This document shows positions 45,837-58,346 of a DNA stretch of 64,000 bases, piece after piece. Position 1 is the stretch's first letter. Each line of letters starts with the position of its first letter. This stretch comes from Synaphobranchus kaupii (taxonomy: Eukaryota; Chordata; Actinopteri; Anguilliformes; Synaphobranchidae). Below the pieces are notes generated by a model. That model was given only the letters and a program-made list of their open reading frames with translations, ran no database searches and was not told the origin of the DNA. Where the stretch lies: positions 109,342,266 through 109,406,265 of the forward strand of contig CM056377.1 in the NCBI GenBank assembly GCA_029718625.1, read 5' to 3'. The position numbers and the translations under genes are program-made.

Positions 45837-46079
45837 TTATTAGCAGATACCATTTCAGAACACAAGCAAACGTGCCTTAAAGCATAACTCTGACAACCTG
45901 GAGGTCTTGCACAGCTTGATAGAGACTGGTATATATTTGAGTAAATACCACATGCCAGCTCAGAATCCCTGTGGATAGAAGGCCTCTAACCTCACCTGCC
46001 ATCACAAAACACTGTATTACCTGAATAGGATAAAATCCTTACCTTCAAAGTCTTGAGAAGCACTAAGAAAAAGGAATTC
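45837..46079. other. Gene-free stretch
   Basis: Unique-looking sequence directly after the duplicated block. No gene seen; may extend the candidate conserved block that follows. Confidence 0.35.
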
Positions 46080-46270
46080 TTGCCTTGCCTAAGGGGGGTG
46101 ATCATGTCATCCATCAGCAATTATCATAAAAGCCAAGGAGTATCCCATTTGGATAAATAATGGGCACCTTTGGGCATATCGCAAATTCTCCGAAATGTAA
46201 TTAAATGCGTTTGAAGACCGGAGAATGTCCCCTTAGATCTTAACTATACCCAGCGTAAGAAATCACAGGG
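46080..46270. promoter_or_regulatory. Candidate conserved non-coding block
   Basis: Holds dense homeodomain-type words: CATCAGCAATTATCATAAAA, GGATAAATAATGGGC and GAAATGTAATTAAATGCG. Composition differs from the AT-rich flanks, and no repeat or ORF explains it. Conservation is untested and the call rests on motif density. Confidence 0.25.
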
Positions 46271-47362
46271 AGTTTTAGTGAGAAAATGGCCCTATATTTT
46301 AATTATAATTCCACAATTATCTATATAAATTAGCAAGCTGACTCCACATACAATCTTCTTAAACTAAAAAGATGCATCACACAGAACTATCTGAACTTGG
46401 TGGGAATAGGACACATTCTTTCAATTCAGATTTAACTGATGTAGCCTACAGGAAAAGAAACATCTTGAAAGTCAGAAAAATGAAAGATCAGCCCTTTCTT
46501 GCAGTATTTAACTTTGAAATCCTGTTGATTTGAACACCGTTGATTAATTTAGCAGGCATAGCCTGTACATAGTTGTAGTGGAGCTTGGTTTCTTTAACTT
46601 CCTGAAATGTTCTCCAAATCAAGTACAATTTCTTTCATGAAACCTGCAGCAATAATCCCTTAATGGTGTAGAAAATATGCCACCCACAAGGAAACAGTAG
46701 CTTTCAGCAGATGTCCACATTTCTATTTCTGCACTGATTATCATAATCATAATTATTCTTTGCTTTTGTGAATCAGTGTTGCTCATCCTTAGCAATTGAT
46801 AATCAAGCCTAACAACTAAAAAAATAAATGCTCCATCCTTTTAAGGGAGCAAGAAATGCATATTGTCTATATGGTTCACAGCATAAATTCAGGAATAATC
46901 GAGAAAAATGGACAAGCATCAAGTTTCCTTGTGAGATTCAAGAAAAAAAGACAATTTGTCTATTTTAGTTTGCTGGTAACAGAAGAAGAATCCATCCAGT
47001 GCATTAATGCTGTACATTTTATACGTTTTATTTCCTGCTTTTCAAAGAGTTTTTCAGTTTGACAGTTGTGTGGTGCATTTTTTGTATTTGGTAACTATCT
47101 GATTTTACTCAATTTAGTAAGACACTGGTAATTGAAAAGTAAATGTATTTATATACACTTGTTTTTATATTAGTATGAGACTTGGGGATAGTTTACTTTA
47201 TGATTTTTTAAAAAATGCATATATTTTTGTGCCCAGGTTTTGTGTGATGCTGATTTAAAAAAAATATATTACAAAAGTGTCTGGTGACCTGCTGGCTTTA
47301 CAATGGTTGCTTTACAAGCTCCTTTGAAGTTACTTGAAGGGTCATTTCTTGCTTTAAACCAG
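46271..47362. other. Gene-free stretch
   Basis: AT-rich, short ORFs, no bounded repeats. Confidence 0.4.

Positions 47363-47393
<31 letters not shown>
47363..47393. repeat. Poly-C run of 31
   Basis: Uninterrupted C run followed by further short C blocks (to about 47406). It could form i-motif/G-quadruplex structures and is prone to length error. Confidence 0.95.
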
Positions 47394-47406
47394 TTCCCCC
47401 CTTCCC

Positions 47407-49618
47407 CTATACAAGCCATAGTAACAGGTCATCATAAACTTATATCTAAACTATCCTTCAAAACTGTCTGAACCAATCGAAAAACACTAAAACTGAAATA
47501 ATATCAATACAAAAACCCTAGAAAGTGACTTTCCCTTTTAACAATAATTCAATCAATGAGGGTAATACCACAAACAAATCTGTCTTGTTTAGTCTGTTCA
47601 ATACAAATAAAGTACACCACATCTAAAGGGTACAAAAGATTGCATTTTAAGATGCAGACTTGTTGAATGGTATCAATTACAAATTTTTGTAATCTTTCTA
47701 TATAAACCATCTTGGGAACCTTGTGTATAGACTTATATAATCAATGAAATAATGAAAGCTTCATTTGCAGTATTGAGCTTTTATTAAGCTAATATATTTT
47801 TTTTTAATTTCCTGACTACAAAATATTCTGTGAAAACAGATGTTTTTGTATAGTTTTGTGTGTTATTTTTATACTAACATTTTCAATGACAGAAGATAGA
47901 AATATAACAAAGTAAAAATATGTTCTGCAAATATCACTGACAATATTCAAAGTAATACGTATGCTTTGTCAGAAGCTGAGAAATGTTCATGTATTTCTTT
48001 CTGCAGGAACCTTTGAGAACTGGATGTGGGTTAGACTGCATCACTAATGGCAATGAAAAAGGCTTCTTTCCCTCAGTTTGTTCCTTGTGAAATGCCCAGA
48101 AGACACAATGGTATTAAAATGCCCTGAAATACAGTCTGTCTCTGCCTGCACCTCTGCTTCCCTTCACAGCTGGCTCTTTGGAAACCAGCATCATCCACCA
48201 CTGAATGCTGACACCCTCCTCTCACATCCGTCTGTCAGCACCTGTGCAGAGGTTATGATGATGAGCGCTTCAGGCCAAAGCTGTTGTCAGACCAATTTCC
48301 TAGTCATCCATTTACAAAAAAATAAACGTAAATAAATAAAAATCTCCCTCAGCCTTATTGTTTGCTGGCTTCCTGCTGGACTGCAAACCACATGGGTCTG
48401 CATCCTCATTGTACCTTCACAGACAGTATATAGCAGGGCCGTATCGTGGTCAGTTGTGCTATCCCAATAGCCATAGACCTCCAGTTAAAACGCATCCTAA
48501 AAACAATAATATATGATCTATACTTTAGTGAATTTATCTGCACAAAAGTGGCTAAATTCAGATTTGCAAATGTTAAAAGTTAATTTCACAAATATTAACT
48601 GAATAGTGGGAGAATGTTGGTACAAATGCTGTTTAAGAATTTATAAATATCAGAGTGACTGTGAGTGCTGGCATTGTGAGAATTAATAACCTGTTCAGTC
48701 AAGAAATTATATAGTAGCTAAATGTTTCACATGTGCGATGACACATGTTAACGTAAATGCATAACATGCGGAAGTACATGTTTCATTTTACATGTACAAC
48801 TTTGAGTAGCTTCATGAATAATTGAGCAAACAGGATATTTTGTTAACATTTCTGAAAAGAAAGGGATCAGTAGTGTAGTGTCGTTAGGTACATTAATAAT
48901 TTGGCAGTGAAGACAGACAGTTAAAACGTCTTAAGTCATCACATGGAAGCACCAATGAATGTGCAGAATATATATATATTTATATATTGCTTCACACTAG
49001 GTGCAAAAGTATAATTAATCAGTCTCATAAAATTAATTATTAAATCATGATTATGAATTTCAATGTTAAAAATCAAAATAATAATCAATAACTTAATCTG
49101 AAGGCGTAAGTTCTTTTGGAGGATAGGCTCAAATGTTTATCCAAACAACAATCAGACCGACGACCAGGTTTGCTAAAATACAATTTATTAAACAACAAAC
49201 ACATCTAAACTAACATCCTAAAAACAGTGAATGATATGGAAAGCGAAATGAAGTGTAGACAAAGAATGAGGCATATAGAATTCACAGTTCTATTTCTGTA
49301 TGTGCGCCAGACACATGGTGTTCAGACCTCACAAGACCGTACCTCGAGGGAGAAATACAAATCTAGCTTTAGCATGAAGCTAACATGGCCTGAAACCTGG
49401 CGACTAGCTACAACTAGCTAAATCCCAGGCCCCTATCCTATATCTGATGGGGTTAGGTATTAGTAGAAAGATTGCATGCACCGATCTCGATTTAAAGGGA
49501 GGCAGATTGTAAATTAGTTTTAGAGTAAGTTAGAGTAGGCTCTGTAACTTTAGCTTATGCAAGGCTAATTGGCTGTCGATAGCCTGCAAGCCATGTGTTG
49601 AGCTATAAGTTAACGTTA
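47407..49618. other. Gene-free stretch
   Basis: Mostly AT-rich. The segment 48060-48300 is less AT-rich and lies before AATAAA words (about 48320-48340), which could suggest a non-coding transcript's 3' end, but nothing supports a gene. An AT-rich microsatellite lies near 48970. Confidence 0.35.
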
Positions 49619-49626
49619 CTCTAAAT

Positions 49627-50345
49627 CAGTGGTTCTCAAACTCGGTCCTGGGGCCCCCCCTGTGTATGCTGGTTTTTGTTCCAACCACAATTGCAACCCG
49701 AGAATTTTAACAAGCTGTTAATTTTTCTTAATTGCACTTTTCATGTTTTTATGGATTATTTACCCTCTTAAACCAAATTATGTAAGAAAATAGCTATGCA
49801 TGCCATGTAGAATAAATGTCCCATGTTCACATTTTGCTTATTGTGCTATATTGCAATTTCATTAAAAGAGGGTAACAAAACTGAGCAAATGGAAGGCAGA
49901 GGTGACTCAACAGGCTCCTAACTGGTGAAAGTGTGGACACATGGCCACAAAAACTAACAATTTGGTTGATAATGAACAATTCAAGGACAACGTAAATTCA
50001 TAATGAGCCAAACCTGCATTGTGTTAATAAGTTTAAGGAAACAGAATTATGAAAGTACTAATTAGGAGCATATTGACTCACTAGTTATCATTTTGTTAAC
50101 TCTTTGTATGTAGTTGTTTGCAATATAGAACAATAAGAAAAATGTGAACATGGGACATTTATTCTACATGGCATGCATAGCTATTTTCTGACAAAATTTG
50201 GCTTAGATGGTAAATAATCCATCAAAAAATTAAAAGTACAATTGAAAAAAATTAACAGCTTGTTAAAATTCTCGGATCACGATTGTGGTTGGAACGAAAA
50301 CCAGCATACACAGGGGGGCCCCAGGACCGAGTTTGAGAACCACTG
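49627..50345. mobile_element. hAT-type foldback MITE, TSD CTCTAAAT
   Basis: The left end CAGTGGTTCTCAAACTCGGT is the exact reverse complement of the right end ACCGAGTTTGAGAACCACTG. Inverted arms extend over 200 bp each (through GTCCCATGTTCACATTTT and its mirror), leaving a centre of about 260 bp. The exact 8-bp direct repeat CTCTAAAT flanks it (49619-49626 and 50346-50353). CAGTGGTTCTCAA ends and an 8-bp duplication are typical of hAT. No transposase inside. Confidence 0.9.
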
Positions 50346-50353
50346 CTCTAAAT

Positions 50354-50887
50354 ACACACAATAGATACAATCAAATATGCAATTACATTGACAATAAACA
50401 TTACACAAAAGTTTTTCCTACCTATTGCCCAGATGTTCATGTCAGTCTTACTGTACTGAAGTTGCTCCAGGCGAGTCCATGGCTTGTTGTTGTCCGGAAA
50501 GTTCTTTCCTTTGGCAGCGTCCTTTGGCTGGATTTTCTCTTGGTTTCCTTGGGGGTAGAGCAGCTTGCTTGCTTCCAGGTGAGTCGTTGCTGGAAACTTG
50601 CCGTTGGCGTCCTTCTGTCAGTTCAACAAGTGGCTTTCTTGGGTTCCTTTGCGGTTTGCAGGTTGCGATAAAGCAATGCCGATGTACACGCATATGCGTT
50701 TCTTCGCTTCCAATTTAATGTCAATCCATTTTAATTTCCCAGTTCATGACACTGGTACTGACAATACTAAACTTTTGTTTTTTCCTTGATTGAACATCTG
50801 CTACTAAAACTTCGATTTCAGTGTCGGAATAATTATTTCATTTGCTTTTTCTGGGCCATTTTGACTAGGTAGGCTATGGACCTTTAA
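50354..50887. other. Unassigned, less AT-rich stretch
   Basis: The segment 50430-50690 has balanced composition and is open for 81 to 128 codons in several frames, without recognisable protein similarity. The hAT MITE is inserted to its left, and 49080-49618 may belong to the same unit, but no boundaries are visible. Confidence 0.3.
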
Positions 50888-51130
50888 ATGGAAGTGACAG
50901 CCTCCATATCCCTTATGGAAAAGTCCCATGGGATTCCCATTGGAAATGTCCTATGGGATTCCCATGGTGAATTGCCCCCCCATGAAACATGGGATTTTAA
51001 TGGTAATCCAATGGGTTTCCTATTGGATATTGTCAATGGACCCCATTGGATTTTAATGGGGTTTTCATTGGAATATCGTGGGTTTGCATTGGGTATTTTG
51101 TAATTATAACTCATTGGATTTTAGTGGGTT
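50888..51130. repeat. CATGGG/CCATTGG palindrome cluster, left part
   Basis: Degenerate palindromic words recur every 15-25 bp: CCCATGGGATTCCCATTGG, CCTATGGGATTCCCATGG, CCAATGGGTTTCCTATTGG, CCCATTGGATTTTAATGGGG. Similar words resume at 51340-51630. It is not a strict tandem repeat. ORFs across it are repeat-derived. Confidence 0.7.
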
Positions 51131-51243
51131 TTTTATTAGGGAAGTTCTTTTGGACATACGCTAAAAGAGAAATAAAGACATGAATGAATCGTTTGAATCC
51201 ACTGGCATAATTGATGCACCCATAACTCCCGCAAGCCTTTGTT

Positions 51244-51347
51244 TTATATATACGTATACTCAGTGGCCACTTTATTAGGTACACCTGTACACCTGCTCAT
51301 TAATGCAAATATCTAATCAACCAAGCATGTGGCAGCAACTCAATGCA
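51244..51347 (+). mobile_element. Orphan end of a fish Tc1/mariner-class repeat
   Basis: ATACTCAGTGGCCACTTTAT followed by TAGGTACACC and GCAGCAACTCAATGCATG matches, from memory, the terminal sequence of a widespread fish interspersed repeat of Tc1/mariner type. Only one end is present, flanked on both sides by the CATGGG clusters. Confidence 0.5.
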
Positions 51348-51630
51348 TGGGAGTCCTATGGGTTTTTCATGGGAGTGCTCCTCATGGGGGTCCCATGGGT
51401 TTTTCATGGGGGATGCTTTTCATGGAGTTCAATGGGATTCTCATTGTGTCACTTGGGGATTTCATGGGGGTCCCATGGGTGCTCATTCGAGATCATGGTG
51501 TCTCATGGAGGGACTCATGGGGTTTCATGGGACTCCCATGGGCACCCTATAAAATCCCATGGCGACCCCCATGAATTCACCATGACTTCCAATGGGAATC
51601 CCATGAGAATCTCATTGGATTTTTTTACAA
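51348..51630. repeat. CATGGG/CCATTGG palindrome cluster, right part
   Basis: Same vocabulary as 50888-51130, here mainly TCATGGGGGTCCCATGGG-type words. Its right end (about 51585-51620), read on the minus strand, resembles the left start of the first cluster (CATGGGATTCCCATTGGAA in both), suggesting an inverted arrangement. Confidence 0.7.
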
Positions 51631-51804
51631 GGGGTGGAAGAAACTAACAACATGGGGAAAGGGGAATTGAGGGGTTACCAAACTATGTTCTGTGCCATAT
51701 TTGTAAGTATTCTTTTTACCTGTATCATCCGACATCATAATCAATAAATATTACAAATGACAAATAAACAAATGAGGCTAAAAATGAAAAATATGATGGG
51801 GCAC

Positions 51805-52513
51805 TGACATGGTTATTTGTAGCCTTTGCGTTTCTATGTTTTGGTTTCCTTTTTGGCGTCGTCAGGACACTCTATCGGATTTTTTCCGCCTCCGTTCTGG
51901 TATTCGTATCTTGCCTGACAATTATTCCCTACACCTGTTTTGCGTTTCCTGCCAGCTATAAATACCTCAGGACTTCCGCATTTCTGGACTTCGATATTGT
52001 CTTTGCTATGTTGACAACGAAGTCAGTAAGGTATAGAAAATTCGGTCGCTGCATTTCTGGTTCGTATGAATAAGAAATGCAGCAAGTCCGGTTAGAGTAT
52101 TAAGATTAGATTGGTTTTCTCTTTTATTTCCAATCTTTCTCTTTATCCTTTATTCTTGTAACCTGTTATCTTTTGTGTTCAGCTCTTTCACCACAACAGG
52201 ATAACAGGTTTTATTTTCTGTTCTTTTCCTTCACTCGTTTTATCAAGTTTTGTTTTGTTTCACCACCTCTTGTTACGCCTAATTATTTAGTGCATGAGGT
52301 TCTTTTGTTAGTTATTCTCACTGTTTATCGAGATCGCCTCAGTTTTTGAGGTTGCTTTGTTTTGCCTTGTGCTAGGGAAGTTTTGCTCCCGATCCTGTGT
52401 TATCTCTGTCCTGGTGCGGCTACTTCCGAGTTTGTGGCGTATCTTTCTAGATACGCTTTTAGAAATCCTTATCAGTCGCGTTTGGTTCTCCAAACCTTAC
52501 AGTCCCCCTCACA
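51805..52513 (+). mobile_element. Solo LTR, copy B (709 bp, TSD GGCAC)
   Basis: Begins TGACATGG and ends CCCCCTCACA, flanked by exact 5-bp repeat GGCAC (51800-51804 and 52514-52518). It is colinear with LTR A over its full length but clearly diverged. TATAAATA is at 51957-51964. Hairpins: GCTGCATTTCT (52048-52058) with AGAAATGCAGC (52073-52083); AACCTGTTATC (52160-52170) with GATAACAGGTT (52200-52210); GCGTATCT (52437-52444) with AGATACGC (52449-52456), a tight 8-bp stem with 4-nt loop. No internal retroelement sequence adjoins. Confidence 0.85.
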
Positions 52514-52518
52514 GGCAC

Positions 52519-54479
52519 GTGCTCCCTCAGGTTGAATGGGTACGACACCACTGACCAGGCCCAACCCTGCACAACTTTTGTGCATCCTAGTTACTTAACT
52601 GCTTTATTGCATATAATCTAGGATAATGACTACATGTACATTTGGCATACAAATCAATAGTAATAAAACTCATGTAACAAAGCCAAACAAATAAATGTAT
52701 TGGTACAAAAAGGTCAAATATGACCAGACTAATCATAACTGATAGACCCTATCATTGCAGTGACCTTAAATTGTTTTTGATTTTTAAAGTTAAATTAAAG
52801 GTGAGTGGAGTTAGATGTTGAATTAATGTCACTTTGTAGTGAGTGACATTATGAACGTGGGGCTAGCTACAAAAATCTCTCATGGTTTGCTAATAATAGC
52901 TAGCTTGTAGAAAGTGTTAACAAGTGATAATAATATCTGTGTTACACTTTGTTAGGGTTGCCACAGATACATAATTGCTTGGTAATTCTGTGCAAATTGT
53001 GGCAAATTATTATAGAAAATTATTCGTTCCACATTTCCCATGATATTAGACATCCAGATAACTCTTAAGTTTTGTAAATATATCTGATGAACCACAGATT
53101 TTTATTAGGTGCTCAACCACAGTGCACAGTGTCCATTGACATTGTGGGGAAGTACTGTTGATAACTTGCAATGTCATCAACATCAATGTCATGTCACGCA
53201 CAATAAAGCCTAAACAAGGTGCACTCTTAGGGTTCAGCGATGGCCAACTTAAGTCATGCGTGCGTTTCTCAAAATGTGGGTGGCACAGGGCATGCTATTC
53301 TAATGACCTGTTTCTTGTACCTGCCCTGTGGGTTGCCAGCTTTCTATTAAAAAAATGTGTGTGGGGGTATACATTTTCAATGTGTCAGTGACATTGCCTT
53401 TAATAACCACATTTGCCTTTGTAAAATCCTAACTTTGTGCATCGTAGTTGCTCTTGCATGATGGGTAAGGCAGTGAACGTATTAATCCGTCGCATTAATA
53501 AAATAATCATAGCTCCTATTGACGACTTGGATATACCCATCACACAATCAAAAGAAATAATCACTGGACAGTGGTTGCACGCAATATTATTAAGTAAATA
53601 AATAAATCATTGGATTTACTAAAAATCTAATCTTTTTTTTAATGATTTGCCTAATGAATTCATGTAGCCTACGGTGGTTGAACACAATAGCCTATCTGTG
53701 GAATTTCGAGAGTAAGTCCCATTTGTACGTGATTATCTCAACTCTGAATCTGGCCCTTACTGTGAAATGAGAAGATGGCGGTGGAAGTGGTGGTGATGTC
53801 AACATGCAGTGTGTTTTCCCCTTTGTATGTCAGATGCCTCACCATTTATTTTTCCTGCTGTGGATAAATCTTCAAGGGCCAAGTTCCCTCTCAATCACAG
53901 AATGCAATTTTTTTTCTTTTGCAAGACCACAAATCATTTCACGCTTCAAGCCTGGCTATACCCAGCATACAGGACTCATGTTGGCTCGCACCACATGATC
54001 ACCTGGCCTGCTGTCATATCACATTGTACAAAGAAGTGTTGTACAACTGTGCCATTAATAGGGCTTTTTTACATTATGAAAGTATGAATGTACATTATGT
54101 ACATCAACAACACATTGTCTTCAACAGCTTCCATTCAACAGGCAACAGCAGAACTTTAATAGAATCTGAAATCCCATATCACACAATAAAGAACACTTCC
54201 TCTGTGTCTTGCTTTTGTACATATTTTTCAGAAGAACAGTCATGATCCTCCATCATATTCTTCTTATTAGACAGGATGCACTTAAGCAATAAAGTACTCA
54301 TGGAACTAGGGAAGCATTTCCTTTTATTTAATTGTTATGTGTTTGTGCAAAGCATCTTGAACATTTGTAAATTAATTTAGATTAGCTTTTGATATTCACT
54401 TGAAAGTTCAGCTCTAGAACACAAACGTGAGGCTAAAATCATACTTCTGAGAAATGCAATTATAAGTTGTAGCTATAAT
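52519..54479. other. Gene-free stretch
   Basis: AT-rich with short ORFs. The segment 53800-54090 is open in three frames for 64-108 codons but has no recognisable protein similarity. Confidence 0.35.
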
Positions 54480-55345
54480 TGCAACTTTTCTCACTCCCGT
54501 CCTCTCGTTTCCCGTGTTTTCCTTCTCCCCCTGTCTCGTGTTTGTCTCTCCATAGTCCGTTTCCCCTAGCTGCAGGTTGGGCGTGGTTTTTCCCTTTGTG
54601 TCACTCTGTCTCCCTACACTTCTCTCAGCCTATCCCATTTCCCCGTTTTGCATGCATTCCACACTCTCTGCTCTGTTAATCACCCTCGCATACATTCGCA
54701 CGCGGCACATAATTGATACCAATATAAATTTGCATTTAGTCACCCGGTGTTCTCTGTCCTGTGCCAGTTTGTTAATGCTGTTTGTCTGAAACCTCTGGTC
54801 TTGTCTTGATTCATAGTATCCAGTCTAGTCTTGCTAACTAAAGTCTTGTCTTGTACCGACGTTAACTCGCCTTTGCTATTCTGTCAAAGTCTAAGTCTGC
54901 TCCTGTCTGGAACGGCATTTCCCGCTGTTCATTTATTCCTGCCTCGCTATACTAACTTTGTCTGCTTCAGTCTGCCAACCTGCAGTTGTTTGCTACCCCT
55001 GCCTGTGTTGCGGTTTCCCTGCCATCTACCTGACGTGTGTGCATGCAGCCAGGGCTTCTGCTCCTCCATTCTGCGGCGGTGCCCGCCTACTGCCAGTGCT
55101 GCGATTGCTGTTGATGTGCTGTCGCTGTTGCTGCTGCTGTCGCTGCCACCACTCTGCTGTTGCTGTGCTGCTACTGCTGCCGCCCTGCCGCTACGCCTGC
55201 GTCCTCAGCTCCACTGATCTGCACATCTTCTGCCACTCCACTCAGCCCTGCTCCCTCTCCCGCTCTTCCCCTGCTCCTCCAACCTGGTTATCTGTCTCCA
55301 TCTCCTACCCCAATTATTGTTTACCTAATAAACAAGTATAAATAT
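54480..55345 (+). other. Pyrimidine-biased block, possibly LTR-derived
   Basis: A strongly C/T-biased plus strand of about 850 bp with TCTTGTCTTG-type words, a CTGCTGTTGCTG-rich stretch (about 55100-55190), and AATAAA at about 55327 followed by AT-rich DNA. Fish LTRs can have this strand asymmetry before their poly(A) signal, but no TG...CA ends with target duplication were found. ORFs here (up to 128 codons) read as low-complexity Leu/Cys/Ser/Pro and are probably not proteins. Confidence 0.35.
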
Positions 55346-56700
55346 GCACTCATTTATTGAACAGTTTCAACTGTTGTTCAACTGTTATGGCTAATTGGTT
55401 TGGAGTGCCAGAAAAAAATTCAACCATCGTAGGTCATTGTTATTTTGTCTACATTTATTGTCAAATCACCAACCAAAAGCTCATATTTTATCTAGTATAG
55501 CACGTTTACCATTAGCTTATTATTCTCCACAGCACTTAGTATTGAACTGAATCATCGCCATCTGACTTCATTATAATAGCTTTTCTCATTCTGTCTCCAT
55601 GTCCTGCAACCCCTGCTATACCATGGATTGCATCATGTGGCAATTAACAGGCTGACATTGAGTGAATGCCAGTTCATAGACAGGACAGACCTCTACTCAG
55701 TCAATGTGCAGCCTAAATCTGACATCTAACTCCACTTATTACATAGTGTAGCTAAGTGGCCAGGTGGAGCCTGTATTTCATTCATTATTCAGTTCAGCAG
55801 TACAGCCTTGTACCCAGAATACCAAGCAATGACAGGCAGGTAGCTGATTGGTAAGTGACACTAATGACATGTAATGAAATAACGTCTTCACGAGAGCTTG
55901 GCACTTTATCACCAGTGTTGCTGTCAGCTCTCCCTCTTGCACTCTAAAAACCTTGCACTCTGGGAGGCAGAACCAAATATTAATCCAGACAGGCTTGACA
56001 TGGCCCTCTGGAAGACTGCACTGAAATGTTATTGTTGCTAAATTTATTGTGCTGGGACCAGTTTTTATCAAAAGGAGACTCAGAAGAGATCAAGATTTTT
56101 TTTATATTTTAGAAAGGATAGAGTGCATTTAAAAAAAGCTACTTCAAGATCACTTTTTATCGCACATACTGTATTTGTATTAATGAATGAATAGCTTACC
56201 TGGACTTGTAGTGTAAACAGAGACTCCTGTAGTGGAGTGGCTGGTGGTACAGCAATGGAGGAGAGCCTGTCAGTGCGGTCACCAGTGAGCATGTGGGCAC
56301 AAAGTGCATTTTTGAGAGACTGGTTGTACTGTTCTATCCCCCAGTTGGCTTCAGGTGATAGTAAAAGGTTTGAATGTTAGTCACAGGGATTAGGAATGAT
56401 TCAGGGAAAGAAAACGATAAATGAATATGAGCAAAATGTTTCATGGAACAAAAACAAAATCACTTTTGAGTGTTCCGGAGAGTACAGAAACCGTTAATAA
56501 AGTTATGTTTTGTTATAATTTTTTTTCCTTCAAACCTCAGGTTGCAGTCCAATCTGTTAAATGCTACGCCCTTGGGTACTATAACTGGAAACAACCGTAA
56601 AACTTCCAATAATAGCTAAAAATATGCTTCAAAGACTAAATGCACCAGGTGCTTATTAGAGACCAGCGATTATTGGAGGCCGACATTTATTTAAAGCTGC
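55346..56700. other. Gene-free stretch
   Basis: AT-rich DNA, short ORFs only, no bounded repeats seen. Confidence 0.35.
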
Positions 56701-57091
56701 ATTATGCAAATACTAAGAACCGCCCTTGAAGGTGCATCCAGCACCCTGCTGCAAGCTTATGAATCATGAAAAGAGGCCATTTTGTGGGCAGTCAGGTGAT
56801 TGGGGTGAAGGTATAAAAAGGCCTATTTTTGAGTGGCCGCCGAGTTTATTTATTTGTTTTTATTTATTTTTATTAGGCTAGAGCTGGTCGCTCACAGAGA
56901 AAGCACATGGTTGAGCTGGCCCTCAACCAGAGTGGTGAGAATTGCACCAACCACTCTATCTCCAGCCAGCTTCTTTCTTCTCTGTTTTGTTTCCACCTAC
57001 ATTCCTACATTAGACACACAAACGCTCTTTTTAGGGAAGAGCTTTGTTCGATATTAGGTTTGACAGCAGTGAAGTAGCTCCTCTCGTAACA
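56701..57091 (+). mobile_element. 3' part of the LTR of Gmr1-like element 2
   Basis: A TATAAAAA box at about 56812 and an end at CGTAACA (57091), followed by GTTTTGGGGGCTCACCCAG, the kind of leader seen just after the LTR of gypsy-type elements and shared in form with 26646 in element 1. The LTR's left end could not be located, so the start given is nominal. Confidence 0.5.
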
Positions 57092-57561
57092 GTTTTGGGG
57101 GCTCACCCAGAATCCACATACTTAGTAGGTTGTAATCTCTTATCAAGCTGTAGGGAATCTCTATTAGTGTTTGGTAGGTTCAGGTGTGGGTGCGTGTCAG
57201 TGGAAGTATGTCTACCATAGTTTGTATAAGTAGTCATCATTTGTTGGCAGGCTTGTTAGCCGGGCTAATTTGGGGTGTCTTAGTCATTAGCAGATACATT
57301 TGGGGTATTGGCTTTTGCGGGTCCTTTACTTGTTCAGTGTTTGGCAAGTTCTGTCTGTTGGTGTGGGTCCAGCCTTTGTCTTTGGGTCATGTTTGGAGCG
57401 TGTGCCTGCCCAGTGTGGCGGGTTTGTGACTAGGACATTGTTGAATTGCACATTGTTGTCTACGAGTAAGGCGGGGTATACTGTTTTGATAGTGGCTATG
57501 TGGTTTGGACTACATTGGTTTGTTTAGCCTTGTATAGGATTTTCTGGCCTATTGGGGAACA

Positions 57562-58200
57562 ATGGCAACCTATGATGTGGCGCAGTTTTGTCAAGGTGAC
57601 TTTGAACATAGTAACCTAAGGAAGTTGACAAAGGACCAATTGCTTGTGGTAGATTAAAATTTTGAGGTTGAGAGAGACCCTCATGCAAAGAAGTTGGACA
57701 TTTTTGGTGGAAGTTGTACATTTACCTGATGACATAAGAGATCCACAAATGGCCCTTACTTGCCCAGAGTGTGTTGGAGGGTAAGCCACAGGAGGCTTAT
57801 GCAGTCCTAGATGCAAACCAGTGTTAGGGAGTATGATACTGTGAGGAAAGCAGTTATGGCTGCATCTGAGGAGCTCCCTGAGGCCTACAGACAGACGTTT
57901 AGGTCTCTCCAACGCAGGCCTGGAGAAAGCTACCTGGATGCTTTTAGTCGTTAGACAGCAGCTTGCAAAGCCTTTACGTACAAGGAGCTGCATCAGCTAT
58001 TGTTATTGGGGTAGTTTAAAGTCAGTGTTCTGAGGTATATATGACCCGGAGATTAAGGATCAGATAGAGGCAGCCATGGTGGTTGAGTTGAGCCACAGGG
58101 ATTTGCCTTGGAGAGGGAAATTACGGAGACAGGAAAGTGGCTCCTTAAGGTGATGGTACTGCCCCTGTGAAGGTCACAAAAAAGTCTAAGTCTGAATCCT
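57562..58200 (+). pseudogene. gag: gag remnant of element 2
   Basis: ATG at 57562 opens MATYDVAQFCQGDFEHSNLR and KLTKDQLLVV before a stop. Further on, after frame changes, AASEELPEAYRQTFRSLQRR (from about 57861) and PGESYLDAFSR give the capsid region shared by this class of Gag. CKAFTYKELHQLLLL follows (about 57964-58008). Many stops interrupt it. No zinc knuckle is recognised, in contrast to element 1. Confidence 0.6.
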
Positions 58201-58346
58201 CCTTTAATTCAGCTCAATAGAACTGGGAGAAAATCTGTGTAATTTTGATCTGAGATTACCTACAAAAATCCTAGCCATATAAAATCAGGGTGCCCAGCTC
58301 GTAAAATGAGGGGGACAAAATGGGACGAATGGGAACAAAAAAATAG

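Noticed and set aside
48060..48340. Possible non-coding transcript 3' end with AATAAA words
   Set aside because: Only composition and poly(A)-like words support it. No promoter or exon structure is visible.
51303..51647. 114-codon ORF rich in MG, WG and FS
   Set aside because: Produced by the repeated CATGGG words; also open in other frames.
54831..55341. Overlapping ORFs of 127-128 codons
   Set aside because: They come from a C/T-biased, CTGCTG-rich strand. Open in more than one frame with low-complexity translations.
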